DNA from: Timema cristinae
Lineage: Eukaryota > Arthropoda > Insecta > Phasmatodea > Timematidae
Length of the DNA: 64,000 bases
Reading direction: 5' to 3'
Assembly: GCA_039000515.1 (NCBI GenBank)
Contig: JBCFYV010000935.1
Location: forward strand, 62,227,604 to 62,291,603
Shown here: piece after piece, positions 1 to 11,401 of the stretch
Layout of the letters: each line of letters opens with the position of its first letter
Position numbering within the stretch: position 1 is the stretch's first letter
Program-made: the position numbers and the translations under genes
The notes under the pieces: model-generated
The model's database searches: none
What the model saw: only the letters and a program-made list of their open reading frames with translations
Told to the model about the DNA's origin: nothing

Positions 1-535
1 TGCTCCATATTTTGAGATAATTGAAATGACGTCAAAACTGAATTTAGAATAATTAATATTAATACAAAGCTAAGTTAGAGTTGCCAGAAAATAAATTAGA
101 TCTTACATTATAATATGAATGAAGCCGGAGCTTCTCCTACTCCTAGTACGGTTAAGGCCCAATTGTGTCGATAGTAGGCTCAGATGCCCGTATAAATACA
201 ATCTGCCACAGAGGGGGAAAAGAAGGGAAACATTGGGGGGGAAAACATTTAGGATCGCCAGGGAACACATTGCGCATGCCTAAAACGAACTTCGGGGAAG
301 TTCGTGGCCGGTCGGGAATCTTCACGATGTGGATATCCGCATTGCGTCAGTCAGTCCACTTTACGGGCGTCGCCGATTTGCGCCCCATTCTTCAAGTTAA
401 TATTAGTTTTGTTGCGGTCCCGCGAAGTTACGTCCGACTTGTGTCTATCTTGCATGGAGCCTCGGCAGCGGGCAAACAGGGTAAGTCAGCGCCTTGTTGT
501 TGTTTAGAGTCTATGGTACGCCATCCGATGCTACA
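1..535. other. Unassigned flank with a GC-rich block
   Basis: Positions 1-160 are plain AT-rich sequence. From about 165 to 535 the base composition becomes clearly GC-richer than the surroundings. The block has a TATA-like TATAAATA at 191-198 and a good 5' splice-site match (CAGG then GTAAGT) at 477-486. It ends where homology to the copia element begins. It could be a promoter plus first exon of a host gene, or the untranslated leader of another transposon. No protein family is recognised in it. Confidence 0.3.
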
Positions 536-1965
536 AATCATGCCCAAAAAACGCGTTCGTGGCCTACTTTAATAATAACCAAAATTGGTTAGTTGACACT
601 GGAAAAAGTGAACATATGTGCTACATAAAGGAACAATTTACGACATACACAGAACTGTCCGATGTTAAATAGATCGTGATTGTTGATGGAAGTGAACTGG
701 ATGCAGTAGGTTATGGTACTGTCGAACTTAAATCGTATGATGGTAGGAAATGGATTCAAACAACATTGAACAATATATTGTATGTACCTAAAATGACGGT
801 GAACTTATTTTCAGTGAGGAGTGTCATGGACATAGGCTGTCATATGACCTTTGACATAAAGTTATGCAAAATAATGAAAGTTGGACAAGTGTATGCTATT
901 GGCCATAGGCATAACAAAATGTACATTATGCATTTCAGTTCATATGAACATGCTGCTATAGGTTATGGTAAGAATAGTCTAACCGAGTGGCATGAAGGTA
1001 TAGGTCATCAGAATATGGAATATGTGAAGAAGATATTAACCAAAATAATACGAGTATAACATATGAAGCAGATGAGAAAAGTTGTGAAAGTTGTTTGAAT
1101 GGAAACATGCAAAAAATTTCGTTTAAGCGGAGTGGAACGTCAACAACTCGAACCTGTGAACTGGTACACATGGATGTGTGTGGACCAATGGAAGTTCCAT
1201 GGCTCGGTGGATCAAAGTATTATCTACTAATAAAGGACGATTATTCTGGATATAGACATGTGTATTTTATCAAAAATAAAAACGAAGTGGTATACATTGT
1301 GAAACAGTTTTTAAACCTGGCTGAACAAGACACGGGTAACCGAGTGAAAATAGTCAGAACATATAATGGAACAGAGTTTGTAAACAGAGAACTGCGAGGG
1401 ATATTTGATGAAAAAGGCATTCGACACCAGACATCTGTGGCATATACCCCTGAGCAAAATGGAAAGGTGGAGAGGGATAATCGCACAATTGTGGAAGCAT
1501 CAAGATCCATTTTAATGGCTAAAAGCTTGAATAAAAATTTATGGGCTGAAGCGGTTAACACAGCCACATTTGTACTAAACCGAACTGGGAGGAGCAATGT
1601 GCCTATTGGTTTAATCAAACTTATGATGTATGTAAGCTGAACATATTTGGTTCACAAGTGCATGTACATGTCCCAAAACAAAAACGACAGAAATGGGACC
1701 CAAAAAATGTGAAAGGAGGACTGTTCGTTGGCTACGGAGAAAATAAAAAAGGGTATCGGATCTACTTCCCCAACACAAACAAAGTGGAATTAAGACGAGA
1801 CATAGCTTTTGTAAAAGATAATAATAAACAATGCCAAACATGTGATGTTCAAGAGTACGGAAATAAAATAAGGCTAGTTCCGAAATCGAACACGGCAGAA
1901 CTCAAAAGTAACGAGGAGGTGATTGAGATTCAGGAGTGCAATTAAAATGGCAGTGACGCCGATTG
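536..1965 (+). pseudogene. Copia copy A: protease, integrase and linker fragment
   Basis: The aspartic protease motif D-T-G is intact at 595-603. It is followed by an in-frame stop at 670-672. The integrase region has the zinc-binding H and C residues (a Cys-x2-Cys pair near 1082-1096), then a DDE core. The second catalytic Asp is replaced by Tyr (TAT at 1362-1364). A frameshift occurs near 1050 and another near 1600, where a short piece present in copy B is missing. Homology to copy B ends at about 1965, where the sequence jumps into the middle of gag. This copy cannot encode an active integrase. Confidence 0.8.
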
Positions 1966-2660
1966 GATCTCAAAGTACGGGAAAGCTCAAGGAGTCATCG
2001 TGACACATCTGAACGAAAAGGTTATAGTGCACATAATTAACACTACATCAGCCGCGGAAATGTGGACAAAACTGATGGCGGTATTTGAGAGGAAGTCCTA
2101 AAATAATCTGCACCTAGCGCAACAGAATTCGTTTTCACTTAAGTGTGAAGAAGACGACTTTTTAACCTTTTTCGCAAAACTAGAAGAAATCCGAGGAAAA
2201 ACATCTCAAATGGGAGAAAATATTCCTGATAAAATGTTAATCACGAAGATATTAATGTCGTTTCCAAATAAATTCAAACATTTTGTTGCAGAATGGGAAT
2301 CCGTACTGACGGAGAAACAAAGCATTGATGAGTTGAAAGCACGCCTATTCATTGAATAGGAGTGGCAACATGAGAAAGATGTACCGGCAATTGCAGGAAC
2401 TTCTGTGGCGCTGGCGAGCAAGAGTTACCAGAATGCGGTGAAGTGTTTCGAATGTGGTAAAATAGGCCACTACAAGCGAGACTGTAGATCATCAAAGGGG
2501 CCTTGTTACTTTTGTAAGAAGGTTGGCCATCACATTAATGAGTGCAAAGTTCGGTTAAATAAGCTACAGCATAAGGGAAACAAGAATGCAAATACAGTTA
2601 ATCCTGCCCAAAGAACGCGTTCATGGCCAACTTTAATAATAACCAAAATTGGTTAGTTGA
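1966..2660 (+). pseudogene. Copia copy B: gag (UBN2-like) with two zinc knuckles
   Basis: Translation of this stretch resembles the copia gag central domain, beginning part-way through it. It ends with two CCHC zinc knuckles, C-x2-C-x4-H-x4-C, encoded at about 2443-2484 and 2503-2547. In-frame stops occur near 2098-2101 and 2356-2359. The N-terminal half of gag is missing. In the family, gag forms the capsid-like particle and the knuckles bind RNA. This copy is broken and joined to the end of copy A without an LTR between them. Confidence 0.75.
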
Positions 2661-4629
2661 CATGGGAGAAAGTGAACATATGTGCTACATAAAGGAACAA
2701 TTTACGACATACACAGAACTGTCCGATGTTAAATAGATCGTGATTGGTGATGGAAGTGAACTGGATGCAGTAGGTTATGGTACTGTCGAACTTAAATCGT
2801 ATGATGGTAGGAAATGGATTCAAACAACATTGAACAATATATTGTATGTACCTAAAATGACGGTGAACTTATTTTCAGTGAGGAGTGTCATGGACAGAGG
2901 CTGTCATATGACCTTTGACATTGAGTTGTTCAAAAATATGAAAGATGGCCAAGTGTCTGCCATTGGCCATAGGCATAACAAGATGTACATTATCCATTTC
3001 AGTTCATATGAACTTGTTGCTATAGGTTATGGTAAGAATAGTCTAACCGAGTGGCATGAAGGTCTAGGTCATCAGAATATGGAATATGTGAAGAAGATAT
3101 TAAACAAAATTAATATAATGTATGAAGCAGATGAGAAAAGTTGTGAAAGAGGTTTTAAAGGAAAAATGCAAAAAATTCCATTTAAGCGGAGTGAAACGTC
3201 AACAACTCGAACCTGTGAACTGGTACACATGGATGTGTGTGGATCAATGGAAGTTCCATGGCTCGGTGGATCAAAGTATTTTCTACTAATAAAGGACGAT
3301 TATTCTGGATATAGACATGTGTATTTTATCAAAAATAAAAACGAAGTGGTATACATTGTGAAACAGTTTTTAAACCTGGCTGAACAAGACACGGGTAACC
3401 GAGTGAAAATAGTCAGAACAGATAATGGAACAGAGTTTGTAAACAGAGAACTGCGAGGGATATTTGATGAAAAAGGCATTCGACACCAGACATCAGTGGC
3501 ATATACCCCTGAGCAAAATGGAAAGGTGGAGAGGGATAATCGCACAATTGTGGAAGCATCAAGATCCATGTTAATGGCTAAAAACTTGAATAAAAATTTA
3601 TGGGCTGAAGCGGTTAACACAGCCACATTTGTACTAAACCGAACTGTGTGGAGCAATGTGCCTGATAAAACTCCTTTTGAACTTTGGTTTAATCAAACTT
3701 ATGATGTAAGTAGGCTGGACATATTTGGTTCACAAGTGCATGTACATGTTCCTAAACAAAAATGACAGAAATGGGACCCAAAAAGTGTGAAAGGACTGTT
3801 CATTGGCTACGGAGAAAATACAAAACGGTACCGGATCTACTTCCCCAACACAAACAAAGTGGAATTGAGACGAGACATTGCTTTTGTAAAAGATAATAAA
3901 CAATGCCAAACAAATGATGTTCAAGAGTATGGAAATAAAATAAGTCTAGTTCCGTAATCGAACACGGCAGAAGTCAAAAATAACGAGGAGGTGATTGAGA
4001 TTCAGGAGTGCAATGAAGATGGCAGTGACTTTGAAGATCGTGACGCAATAAAGGACTCAACCCAGCCTGAAGACTCACAAGATAGTTCTGACATTAAAGG
4101 AATGATAGAAGCTGGTAAACGATTTACGAAGAAACCTGTATGGCATAAAAACTTTGAGATGAGTTTCATAAGCATTTTGCAAGAACCAAATTCACAAGAA
4201 GAAGCAATAAATAGTATTAATTCTAATGAGTGGAAAGATGCTATGGACAAAGAATTAAGTGTGCTACTTGAAAACAATACGTGGACAAATGTGCCAACCC
4301 CGGTAAACAAACGTGTAATAGATATTAGGTGGGTTAACAGAGTGAAACATGATAGTAAAGGAAACTCATCTCAATTTAAAGCATGGCTGGTAGCCAGAGG
4401 CTTCCAGCAAAATGAAAATTTTGAAAAGTATGATGTGTATTCTCCTGTTGCAAAAATTACTACATTTCGTATTCTATTGGGTATTGCAAATAGGTTAGGT
4501 TTACCAGTCCACCAAATGGACGTTCAAAATGCTCTTTAGTATTGTTATATAAATGAAGAAGTGTACATACGATTACCTAAGGGCTTAAACTGTGATGATA
4601 ATTCTGTGTGTAGACTTAACAAGTCAATA
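2661..4629 (+). pseudogene. Copia copy B: protease, integrase and 5' half of reverse transcriptase
   Basis: The protease active-site triad reads D-M-G (Thr to Met, 2662-2664) instead of D-T-G, and a stop follows at 2734-2736. The integrase then stays open for about 340 codons to 3765 and keeps D, D (GAT 3421-3423) and E of the DDE core. The second zinc-binding Cys present in copy A is lost. The stop at 3763-3765 is TGA where copy A has CGA, the typical product of CpG deamination. A further TAA lies near 3956. Reverse transcriptase starts near 4200 and has a stop near 4537 in the Asp-containing motif. It is cut at 4629 by the mariner. Confidence 0.8.
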
Positions 4630-5963
4630 CGAGGCGTGTTTTTTTAAGTAAGTGCCGTTTTGAAATTAAAAACACACCAAGTGTACTTTTTAATCAATTT
4701 TATTTTTACGTGAAAGCCTATACTTTAATCTACTTTTCAACATAATTTCCACCAATATTAAGGCATTTGTCGTATCGTACAACCAGCTTTTGAATTCCAT
4801 CCTCATAGAAATCTGCCGCCTGATTTGATAACCACAGCAACACGGCCGTTTTGAGGTCATCATCATCGTCGTGGCGCTGACCACCAAGATGCTTTTTTAA
4901 ATGCAGGAACAAGTGGTAGTCACTAGGCGCTAGATCGGGACTGTACGGAGGGTGATCAAGTTGTTTCCAGCCAAATGATGCCATGAGATCTTGGGTACGA
5001 TTAGCCACATGTGGACGGGCATTGTCATGAAGCAAAACAATCCCCTTACTCAGCATGCCTCGTCTTTTGTTTTGGATTGCACGGCGCAGTTTAGTTAAGG
5101 TCTCACAATAAGTCTCAGAATTTATTGTGTCACCACGAGGCAAAAAATCCACGAGCAACACCCCCTTCCTATCCCAAAACACAGTACACATGATTTTTCG
5201 GGCTGAAATTGTTTGCTTGAACTTCACTTTCTTGGGTGATGTTGAATGCCGCCATTCCATGGATTGTTGTTTCGATTCCGGCGTAACATGAGCCACCCAT
5301 GTTTCGTCACCTGTGACAATTTGACTTAAAAAATCATCACCAAAATCACTGTATTGCTCAAGGAAAGTCAACGCACTGGCTAAACGTTTGGTTTTGTGCA
5401 CCTCACTCAACATTTTCGGTACCCAGCGTGAGCACAACTTACGATAATTTAAGTGTTCTGTCACAATTTCATAAAGAACACTTCTTGAAACTTGAGGAAA
5501 CTCATTAGATAAAGATGAAATCGTAAAGCGTCTGCTCTCTCGAACTTTTCCATCAACTTTCTGCACCAAGTCTTCAGTAATGACAGAAGGTCGCCCACTT
5601 CTTTCCTCATCATGCACATTCGTGCGGCCATCTTTAAATGCTCTAACCCATTTTCTTACCATTCCTTCGCTCATAATGTTTTCTCCATACATTTCACTGA
5701 TCTGCCGATGAATTTCAGCCGCTTTCACATCTTTTGCATGAAGAAAACGAATAACAGAGCGTATTTCACAGTCGACGGGATTTTCTATTGACTGAATCAA
5801 TTTAAATACTCACAAACTGAGGTAAACACGGTCGAATACTTCAGTAATGACGTCTGTGGCTAGCCAACAGATGGAGGTACTCTACGCGCATGCGCGGAAC
5901 GGCAGTTGCAGCGCTGCAGCGGCCAAATTTCAAAACGGTACTTACTTAAATAAACACGCCTCG
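4630..5963 (-). mobile_element. Complete mariner transposon inserted in copia reverse transcriptase
   Basis: The element is 1334 bp, with 38-bp terminal inverted repeats differing at two positions (left 4630-4667, right 5926-5963). It is flanked by TA on both sides (4628-4629 and 5964-5965), the standard Tc1/mariner target duplication. Removing the element plus one TA rejoins the copia reading frame exactly across the motif N-K-S-I-Y-G-L-K. This proves the insertion came after the copia element. The 5' non-coding end (5801-5925) is GC-rich and contains a CGCGCATGCGCG-like palindrome. Confidence 0.95.
4730..5800 (-). CDS. Mariner transposase, open but lacking its ATG
   Basis: This 356-codon frame has no internal stop. 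It shows an N-terminal helix-turn-helix region with G-R-P-S at about residue 70, a W-V-P-K-M-L motif (variant of WVPHEL) and the catalytic DDD core: D in G-D-E-T-W, D in H-D-N-A-R-P-H, and D in A-P-S-D-Y-H. There are 34 residues between the second and third Asp, the mariner DD34D spacing. In the family this enzyme cuts at the inverted repeats and pastes at TA. The first codon of the frame is TTG, with an in-frame TGA only four codons upstream. The first ATG is at codon 37 (about 5692), inside the DNA-binding region. The catalytic part looks intact, but translation initiation is doubtful. Confidence 0.9.
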   Translation of the reverse strand: MIQSIENPVDCEIRSVIRFLHAKDVKAAEIHRQISEMYGENIMSEGMVRKWVRAFKDGRTNVHDEERSGRPSVITEDLVQKVDGKVRESRRFTISSLSNEFPQVSRSVLYEIVTEHLNYRKLCSRWVPKMLSEVHKTKRLASALTFLEQYSDFGDDFLSQIVTGDETWVAHVTPESKQQSMEWRHSTSPKKVKFKQTISARKIMCTVFWDRKGVLLVDFLPRGDTINSETYCETLTKLRRAIQNKRRGMLSKGIVLLHDNARPHVANRTQDLMASFGWKQLDHPPYSPDLAPSDYHLFLHLKKHLGGQRHDDDDDLKTAVLLWLSNQAADFYEDGIQKLVVRYDKCLNIGGNYVEK

Positions 5964-7045
5964 TATATGGCCTAAAGAAGTCGCCAAAATATTGGAATTT
6001 GAAATTTGACGATGTGATAACAAAAAAGGGGTTTGTTCGCTCTCAAAATAATTTTTGTTTGTATACCAAATGTGACGCTGAGAACAAAGCGTACTTGTTA
6101 TTATTTGTAAATGATATTTATTGTTTGGAACAAGCAGGGAAGAAATTGATGATTTAAAGAGTTATTTAAGTAACTTTTTTTGTATGAAGAATTTAGGTTT
6201 GGCAACTAACTACTTAGGTATATGTATTAACCAAGACCTAGAAAAAGGTGTGACTGAACTGTGCCGAACAAATTACCTAGAGCAAGTTTTGATTAGATTT
6301 GGTATGTTAGAATCTAAGCCTATGTCCACACCTATGGAAAATAAATTTCAATTTGTTAGGCCTGAAACAAGTGACGTAAAACTGGAGTATAAATGTCGAC
6401 AAATTATAGGCTGTCTTATGTATGCAGTTATAGGGACACGGCCGGATTTGTGTACTAGTATGTCTTATTTGAGTAGATACCAAAATCATGCAAATGGTGT
6501 GTTGTACCAAGTTCTAAAAAGAGTACTAAGGTAGGTATGTCAAAAACACATTACATTTAAAACTGGTCTTTATTAGCAACTCTAGCAATGACATTTTGTG
6601 TGGGTTTGTGGACTCTGACTGGAGAACTGATACAAACGATAGAAATTCCACATCAGGTTTTGTTTTTAAAATGTTTGGGTGTACTGTTACTTGGTCATCA
6701 AAGAAACAACAAACTGTAAGTCTGTCTTATACCGAAGACGAGTGTATTGCATTAAGTTCATTTGTTGTTGAAGCCTGTTGGCTAAGAAAGCTAATTGATG
6801 ATTTTAAATTGTTTAATATTAATCATGTTGTAATCCATGTTGACAACCAAGCAACAATTAATCTAGGTAACAATCCTGAAAATAACAAACATGTGGATAT
6901 TAAGTTCAATTTTATCAAACAAAAGATAGAAGAAGGTGTAATAATTTTGAAATATATAGTCTGAAGACCAAATGGCCGACATGTTTACCAAACCATTGGC
7001 AAAGAGTAGGTTTATTACTTTTAGAAACATGTTGTGTGTTATGTA
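5964..7045 (+). pseudogene. Copia copy B: 3' half of reverse transcriptase and RNase H
   Basis: The sequence resumes the reverse transcriptase exactly after the mariner. The polymerase box, Y-V-D-D in the family, reads F-V-N-D at 6104-6115, so the first catalytic Asp is lost. A frameshift follows near 6120. The RNase H domain is recognisable at 6596-6964 (V-D-S-D-W, S-T-S-G, E-D-E residues and V-D-N-Q). The terminal block A-D-M-F-T-K-P-L-A-K is reached only after another frameshift near 6960. The frame ends with TAG near 7045. Confidence 0.8.
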
Positions 7046-7178
7046 GTGCTTTACATGAGTTCATAGTAAAGATTGAGGTGTGGTCAAGATAGGCCTACTT
7101 AAATAAATATGTCATTAATCATAAGACTGATAAAATTAAAAACTAAAATGTCAAATAGTAACTTTTTGAGGGGGTAGT

Positions 7179-7431
7179 GTGTGAATAACAACATAGTCAT
7201 ATTTGAATTATTAGTTCCAAATGTTTCCGCCCCTTTCATGTGTGTGTTAGGCCTATTACTTGCATCTTTGACTCATGATGTTTCCACTTCCTGTTTTGTA
7301 AAACCATGTGCGTACACCGGTCACTTTGTTATCTAACTTGTAACTTTATCAATACTAATCCATTTAAACAGCACACTAAAGTTATAGTGATTATTCAATT
7401 CCATGAACCTCTGTAATTATAACTGTAACAA
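7179..7431 (+). repeat. Possible copia 3' LTR
   Basis: A purine run (GAGGGGG) at about 7168-7175 is followed by TGTG, and a segment of about 250 bp ends in TGTAACA, giving TG...CA ends as expected of an LTR. No second copy exists in the window for comparison, so the boundaries are guesses. Confidence 0.3.
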
Positions 7432-7662
7432 ATTCATGAGAACACATTGTTATTAGATGGAAAGATGCTAGAGAACGATTTTACCTTTAGTTCTAGCAGA
7501 TTATAAAAACCCACAAAAACTACAGCCTTCTGATTGGATGGAAAAATAATTTGACCTAACATATCAAATACTCCTAATTTGTAAATTTAAAACTATAAGA
7601 TTTTGTCTTTATTTTTTAACTATAAATTTGGGTAGCCTTCCAAAATGCAGGTTTGTACTTAC

Positions 7663-7845
7663 ATGAGGGCAGGGACTCGCTAGAACTGCTGGCAGGCTCC
7701 AGAACTTGATCAGCAGTTCCATTTTCCTCTTGCCCAGTCTGCCCAGCTCTTTTGTCTCTATCCGGGCGCAAGTACTTGTAAAGCTTATAGCTGCCTATAA
7801 CCGTTCCCCAACAACTATCTTGGTCAGTAAACCCATTGGGAATCT
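7663..7845 (-). CDS. Single coding exon of an unrecognised gene
   Basis: On the minus strand a strong acceptor (TTTGTTTCAG, adjacent at 7846) and a consensus donor (GTAAGT, ending at 7657) enclose 183 bp without stops, entering and leaving in phase 1. The peptide begins near I-P-N-G-F-T-D and includes a W-G-T-V-I-G-S-Y-K-L-Y-K stretch followed by a polar Ser-rich tail. Codon composition is GC-richer than the flanks. I do not recognise the family. Its other exons are not visible. It is divergent from the MDH-like gene that begins about 3.5 kb to the right. Confidence 0.5.
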
Positions 7846-10800
7846 CTGAAACAAACATACATCATATCACGGTATAGAGCTATATATATCTATAGTTAGG
7901 CCACTCTTGGACAGGTTCATTGGACTATGACTGGAACAAACATACAATAAATTGTAGAGGATACATGGTATAGTGTTGCATATATCTATGGCTAGCACCT
8001 GATCATTACATTAAAATAATATTTATCAATAACATGATTATAGACTAGCATCCTTCTCATACGATACCTTGACTATTGAATTTAAATCGTATTTTGTCAA
8101 TAACACGCGTTCTCCCCAAACGAAGTTTGTGAGGGAAGTGTCGTAGGTATTAGGATGCTTCAAAAAATAAAAGTCAAAAATATTTAAGTTCACACTATAT
8201 TTTGTATTCCTTTTATTGAAATAGACATCACAACATTTTTTTAATGAAAAAATCAATATTTTGTACTAGCTCAGTTCCTGTTAAATCCTTGTATATAAAA
8301 ACATTTTTTAAATGATACTAGGCAAAAGAATAACTCCTACCTTAAAAATAAAAATAAAATGTCCATAAAAATCTATATTGGATAGGAGATTAAGTGATTT
8401 AATCTTCTGCTCCAAGAGGGGAAGAGTTCTATTACACCAGTTGTTTTGTGTTGTATGTTCCTGTTTTTGTACGGTAACCATTGTTTATTAATATATTTTT
8501 ATGTTTATGTTTTAGTGTAGGTATATTGCTAGTTGGGTTATGCTATTGAAAGAAATATTATTATTACATTTAAACACGTGGCATATTATTAGTTCAATTG
8601 TTTAAAATTAAATCTTAGTTATCTTATAAAACGGAAGAGTATATTTATTTATTCTAAATCTTGGCTCCATTTACCCTGGCTACACTAGCAGACCTTAACA
8701 CTACATATCCATTTGACCAATACCATACAATACAATGTAATGGGTGAAACTGTGTTCATCCACAAATACACTACTTGCTTTTTAGTCCTGATGACTAGTC
8801 TATTTTCTTACGACGCCGTGGACGTCGTGTTCAATTGTTTAATATATGTATGGCTACAACCAGGTTGTCAATCCTTTTTCTTGGATCCAGTTGGGTCTAT
8901 GTGTTGAACCATCCTTGTTGGCACGCTTTGCGTGTGGTATGACTGAGGTGGGTAAAGCGCGGAGCTCTGCTAGTTTCCATAATGGGGTCCGCACAGATAA
9001 TATCTTTGCGTTTAGCCCGTCGTTGGTTCCTATTGACTAAGTATTAAAAGTTATTGTGTTCTAAAATAATGTTGTACCCCAGGGAATGGGTTATTGTATG
9101 AATGTACTATTGATTGCTCTGGCAGTACCTATTGGGAAAAGGACCAGCCATAGTACTATTTGGTGTGGACACCTGTTTGCTAGCCATCTACTAATGTAAC
9201 TAACAAACGTTTCTCATATCATTCATTGTACAATATATCTTCAGGACTTTCTTAAGTTCCAATATTGCAAGCTAGTTCAAGTTATATATAAAATAGTAAC
9301 TCTAAACTTATAGGGTTTACTTTAACTTTCATTGGTAATTGGTAATAATTTCACTGTTTTCCCTTTTAGGCCCTACTGACAGTAGCCTGGCGCTTGCCCA
9401 GCTGTTTTCATAGTGAACAGGCTCTTCCAGCCTACTACTGCCTTTGACATTTAATATTACCCAAGCAGATGCAAGACAATCCTATAGTTTTGACTTGCTC
9501 TATATCAACACTTCTTGCATTTAACGTAAAGGTTTCGAGGGTCCACGATATGTTCACTTGTTTCCTGAACTTATATATTACACGTTCATTTGTCAACCAG
9601 CATTAATCTTGTATAACTATTCTAATCTTATATCTCATATATGTTTTTCTATAATAAATTTATTTATTGTTAACTTAATTATTTGTCTTACATAATGAAT
9701 TATCCAGAACGGTAAATTCCTTATAAAAACGGCGAATACGTTACAATGAGCTATAAACTAACTTATTAGATCACTACTCAAAATAGCCTCGAATCCTTCG
9801 TAAGTCTAAGCAATATATTATTTTACAAAATTGAACATTACAAGAATAATAAAAATCACTAAATAGCGGCGACTCTAGGAGCTACAAGAAAATTGGAGAA
9901 CCATCTGGATGACTAAACCGGAAACTACACTGGTCAAGTTTTAGTTTCATTTTGTTTATGGGCGGGGCTTCTATCACGAGTGGATCGTTGGGCAGTATCC
10001 CCATTTAGTCCTTAGGATTGAGTTGTAGGGAGAGGATGTCGCGGCACGTGTGCTCCAATGTTTACGTTCAGCAAGGCAGGTGGTGAGTGCATTCCCATTA
10101 GATTGAGTTTTTAGTTCTTCTTTTCTTGTAACATCTTTACACCGCTTTCAACATTTATAACAAGTTTAGGGTTAACAGCTCTAGTTAAGGGTTCACTGTT
10201 GCTTTCCTCAACCCCCCCATCTCCCTCCGAGGTATTTGACACATGTACCTCACGAAGAGGTGTGATGGAGGGAGGGTGTAAAGTGAAAGGAAGTCGACAG
10301 AGTCTTACAAGAGGGAGCCATTGTCAGATGCTCACACTCTACGCTAAACGATCATCGGGAGAGGTTCGTGATGTGCCCTCAGTAACAATGCTGGGGACTG
10401 CACGCCAATTAATAAAATAAACTCCCACACCAATAAGCTCCATCGCCCATCCCAATCTTACCCAGACTTAAAAAAATAAATGAGTACACATAAAAACCAA
10501 TGACCACACATAAAAAGCAATGAGCAAACATAAATAACTAATGGGGGCAGGAACAAACAAGTTTGGACAAGAATAGACCATCACACCAAGAAAATGACAA
10601 ACGGTTGCGACATCATCACAATACACTCTCTTCACATCAGGGTCAAAGGTCAAATTGGGCTGGTTGGTCCCACCAAGTAGTAACTAGTCACTATCCAATA
10701 CTACAATATTTTCATGTTAATTTTTATTTTAAATCTCGCATACATTATTTTGTCTGTTTTTAATCTATAATTATAAGAAATTGTCTTATTTATGTTGCGA

Positions 10801-11040
10801 AACTTTCTTTTAACTCACTGAACATGTGTTTCATTGTGTAATCTTATTACAGTGGCAGTGTAATCTGTACATTTTCAAATCTTAATTATTCCATTCAACT
10901 TAAATACAAAAGCATTAAGAAATGGTTAAACATGGTCAAATCTTAAAGTTATGATCAAATTTTTATTTACTTTAAAACAATTGATAGGAGAGATGCAGCT
11001 AGCAGGCACAGGCAGTGTTATAGTAATGGACTAGCACGGC
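7846..11040. other. Intergenic or intronic AT-rich DNA, few features
   Basis: No gene is supported here. A locally GC-rich patch at 9955-10090 contains GGGCGGGGC and ends in a donor-like GTGGTGAGTG, so it could be a non-coding first exon or promoter, but support is weak. A 23-bp unit is repeated three times at about 10465-10545. Positions 8840-9040 are mildly GC-rich without a recognisable product. Confidence 0.3.
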
Positions 11041-11398
11041 CAGTGGGCACCGACTGACGTGTCAAAGGGGCAGGACTGGAGTGGAGATGTGCTTGGACCC
11101 TACCGTGTGCCGTACCGTTCTGTATAGGTCCTCTTACAAGCGCGGATGAGCTGAAGTGTGTGTGTGTGTGTTAAGTTATTATTTTTGCACTCATATATTC
11201 ACTCAAACAAGCTCAAGTTTAAAGAAGGGAAAAGGAAGGTCAGTGTAGACCGAGTATGTTCTAGGAAAGACAGACTAGGCTTCAGCTGTTAGTGCGCAGG
11301 CGTGCGAGTCATGCGTTCGAATCGGGCAGTTCAAAACGAGCGTCTACTTTGTTGGAGACGGACGTCTGTGATCACGAAGGAGAGCTGACATCAGAGAT
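11040..11398 (+). promoter_or_regulatory. Probable promoter and 5' UTR of the MDH-like gene
   Basis: This block is markedly GC-richer than its surroundings and lies directly upstream of an ATG that is followed at once by a consensus donor. It contains a short TG repeat at 11158-11170. It matches what a first, mostly untranslated exon and promoter would look like. No TATA box or initiator is convincing. Confidence 0.35.
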
Positions 11399-11401
11399 AT
11401 G
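11399..11401 (+). CDS. Candidate start codon exon of the MDH-like gene
   Basis: The ATG at 11399-11401 abuts the donor GTGAGT at 11402. The next acceptor (TTATCCTAG, ending at 16394) would continue ATA-ATG-CGA in frame into the NAD-binding region, giving Met-Ile before the Met at 16398. If this exon is not used, translation can start at 16398. Confidence 0.4.

Larger units (their letters stand above)
536..7431 (+). mobile_element. Degenerate Ty1/copia retrotransposon with internal tandem duplication
   Basis: The order of domains is copia-type: gag with zinc knuckles, protease, integrase, reverse transcriptase, RNase H. A first partial copy (536-1965, protease to linker) is followed directly by a second copy starting in mid-gag (1966-7045). 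Both copies carry the same premature stop just after the protease motif (670-672 and 2734-2736). That argues they come from one already broken source, not two independent insertions. The second copy is split by a mariner. A polypurine-like GAGGGGG run precedes a possible 3' LTR near 7179. No matching 5' LTR is seen in this window. The element is not autonomous. Confidence 0.85.

Noticed and set aside
165..572. 135-codon plus-strand protein
   Set aside because: No recognisable family, and its end runs into the copia fragment. Kept only as a GC-rich block.
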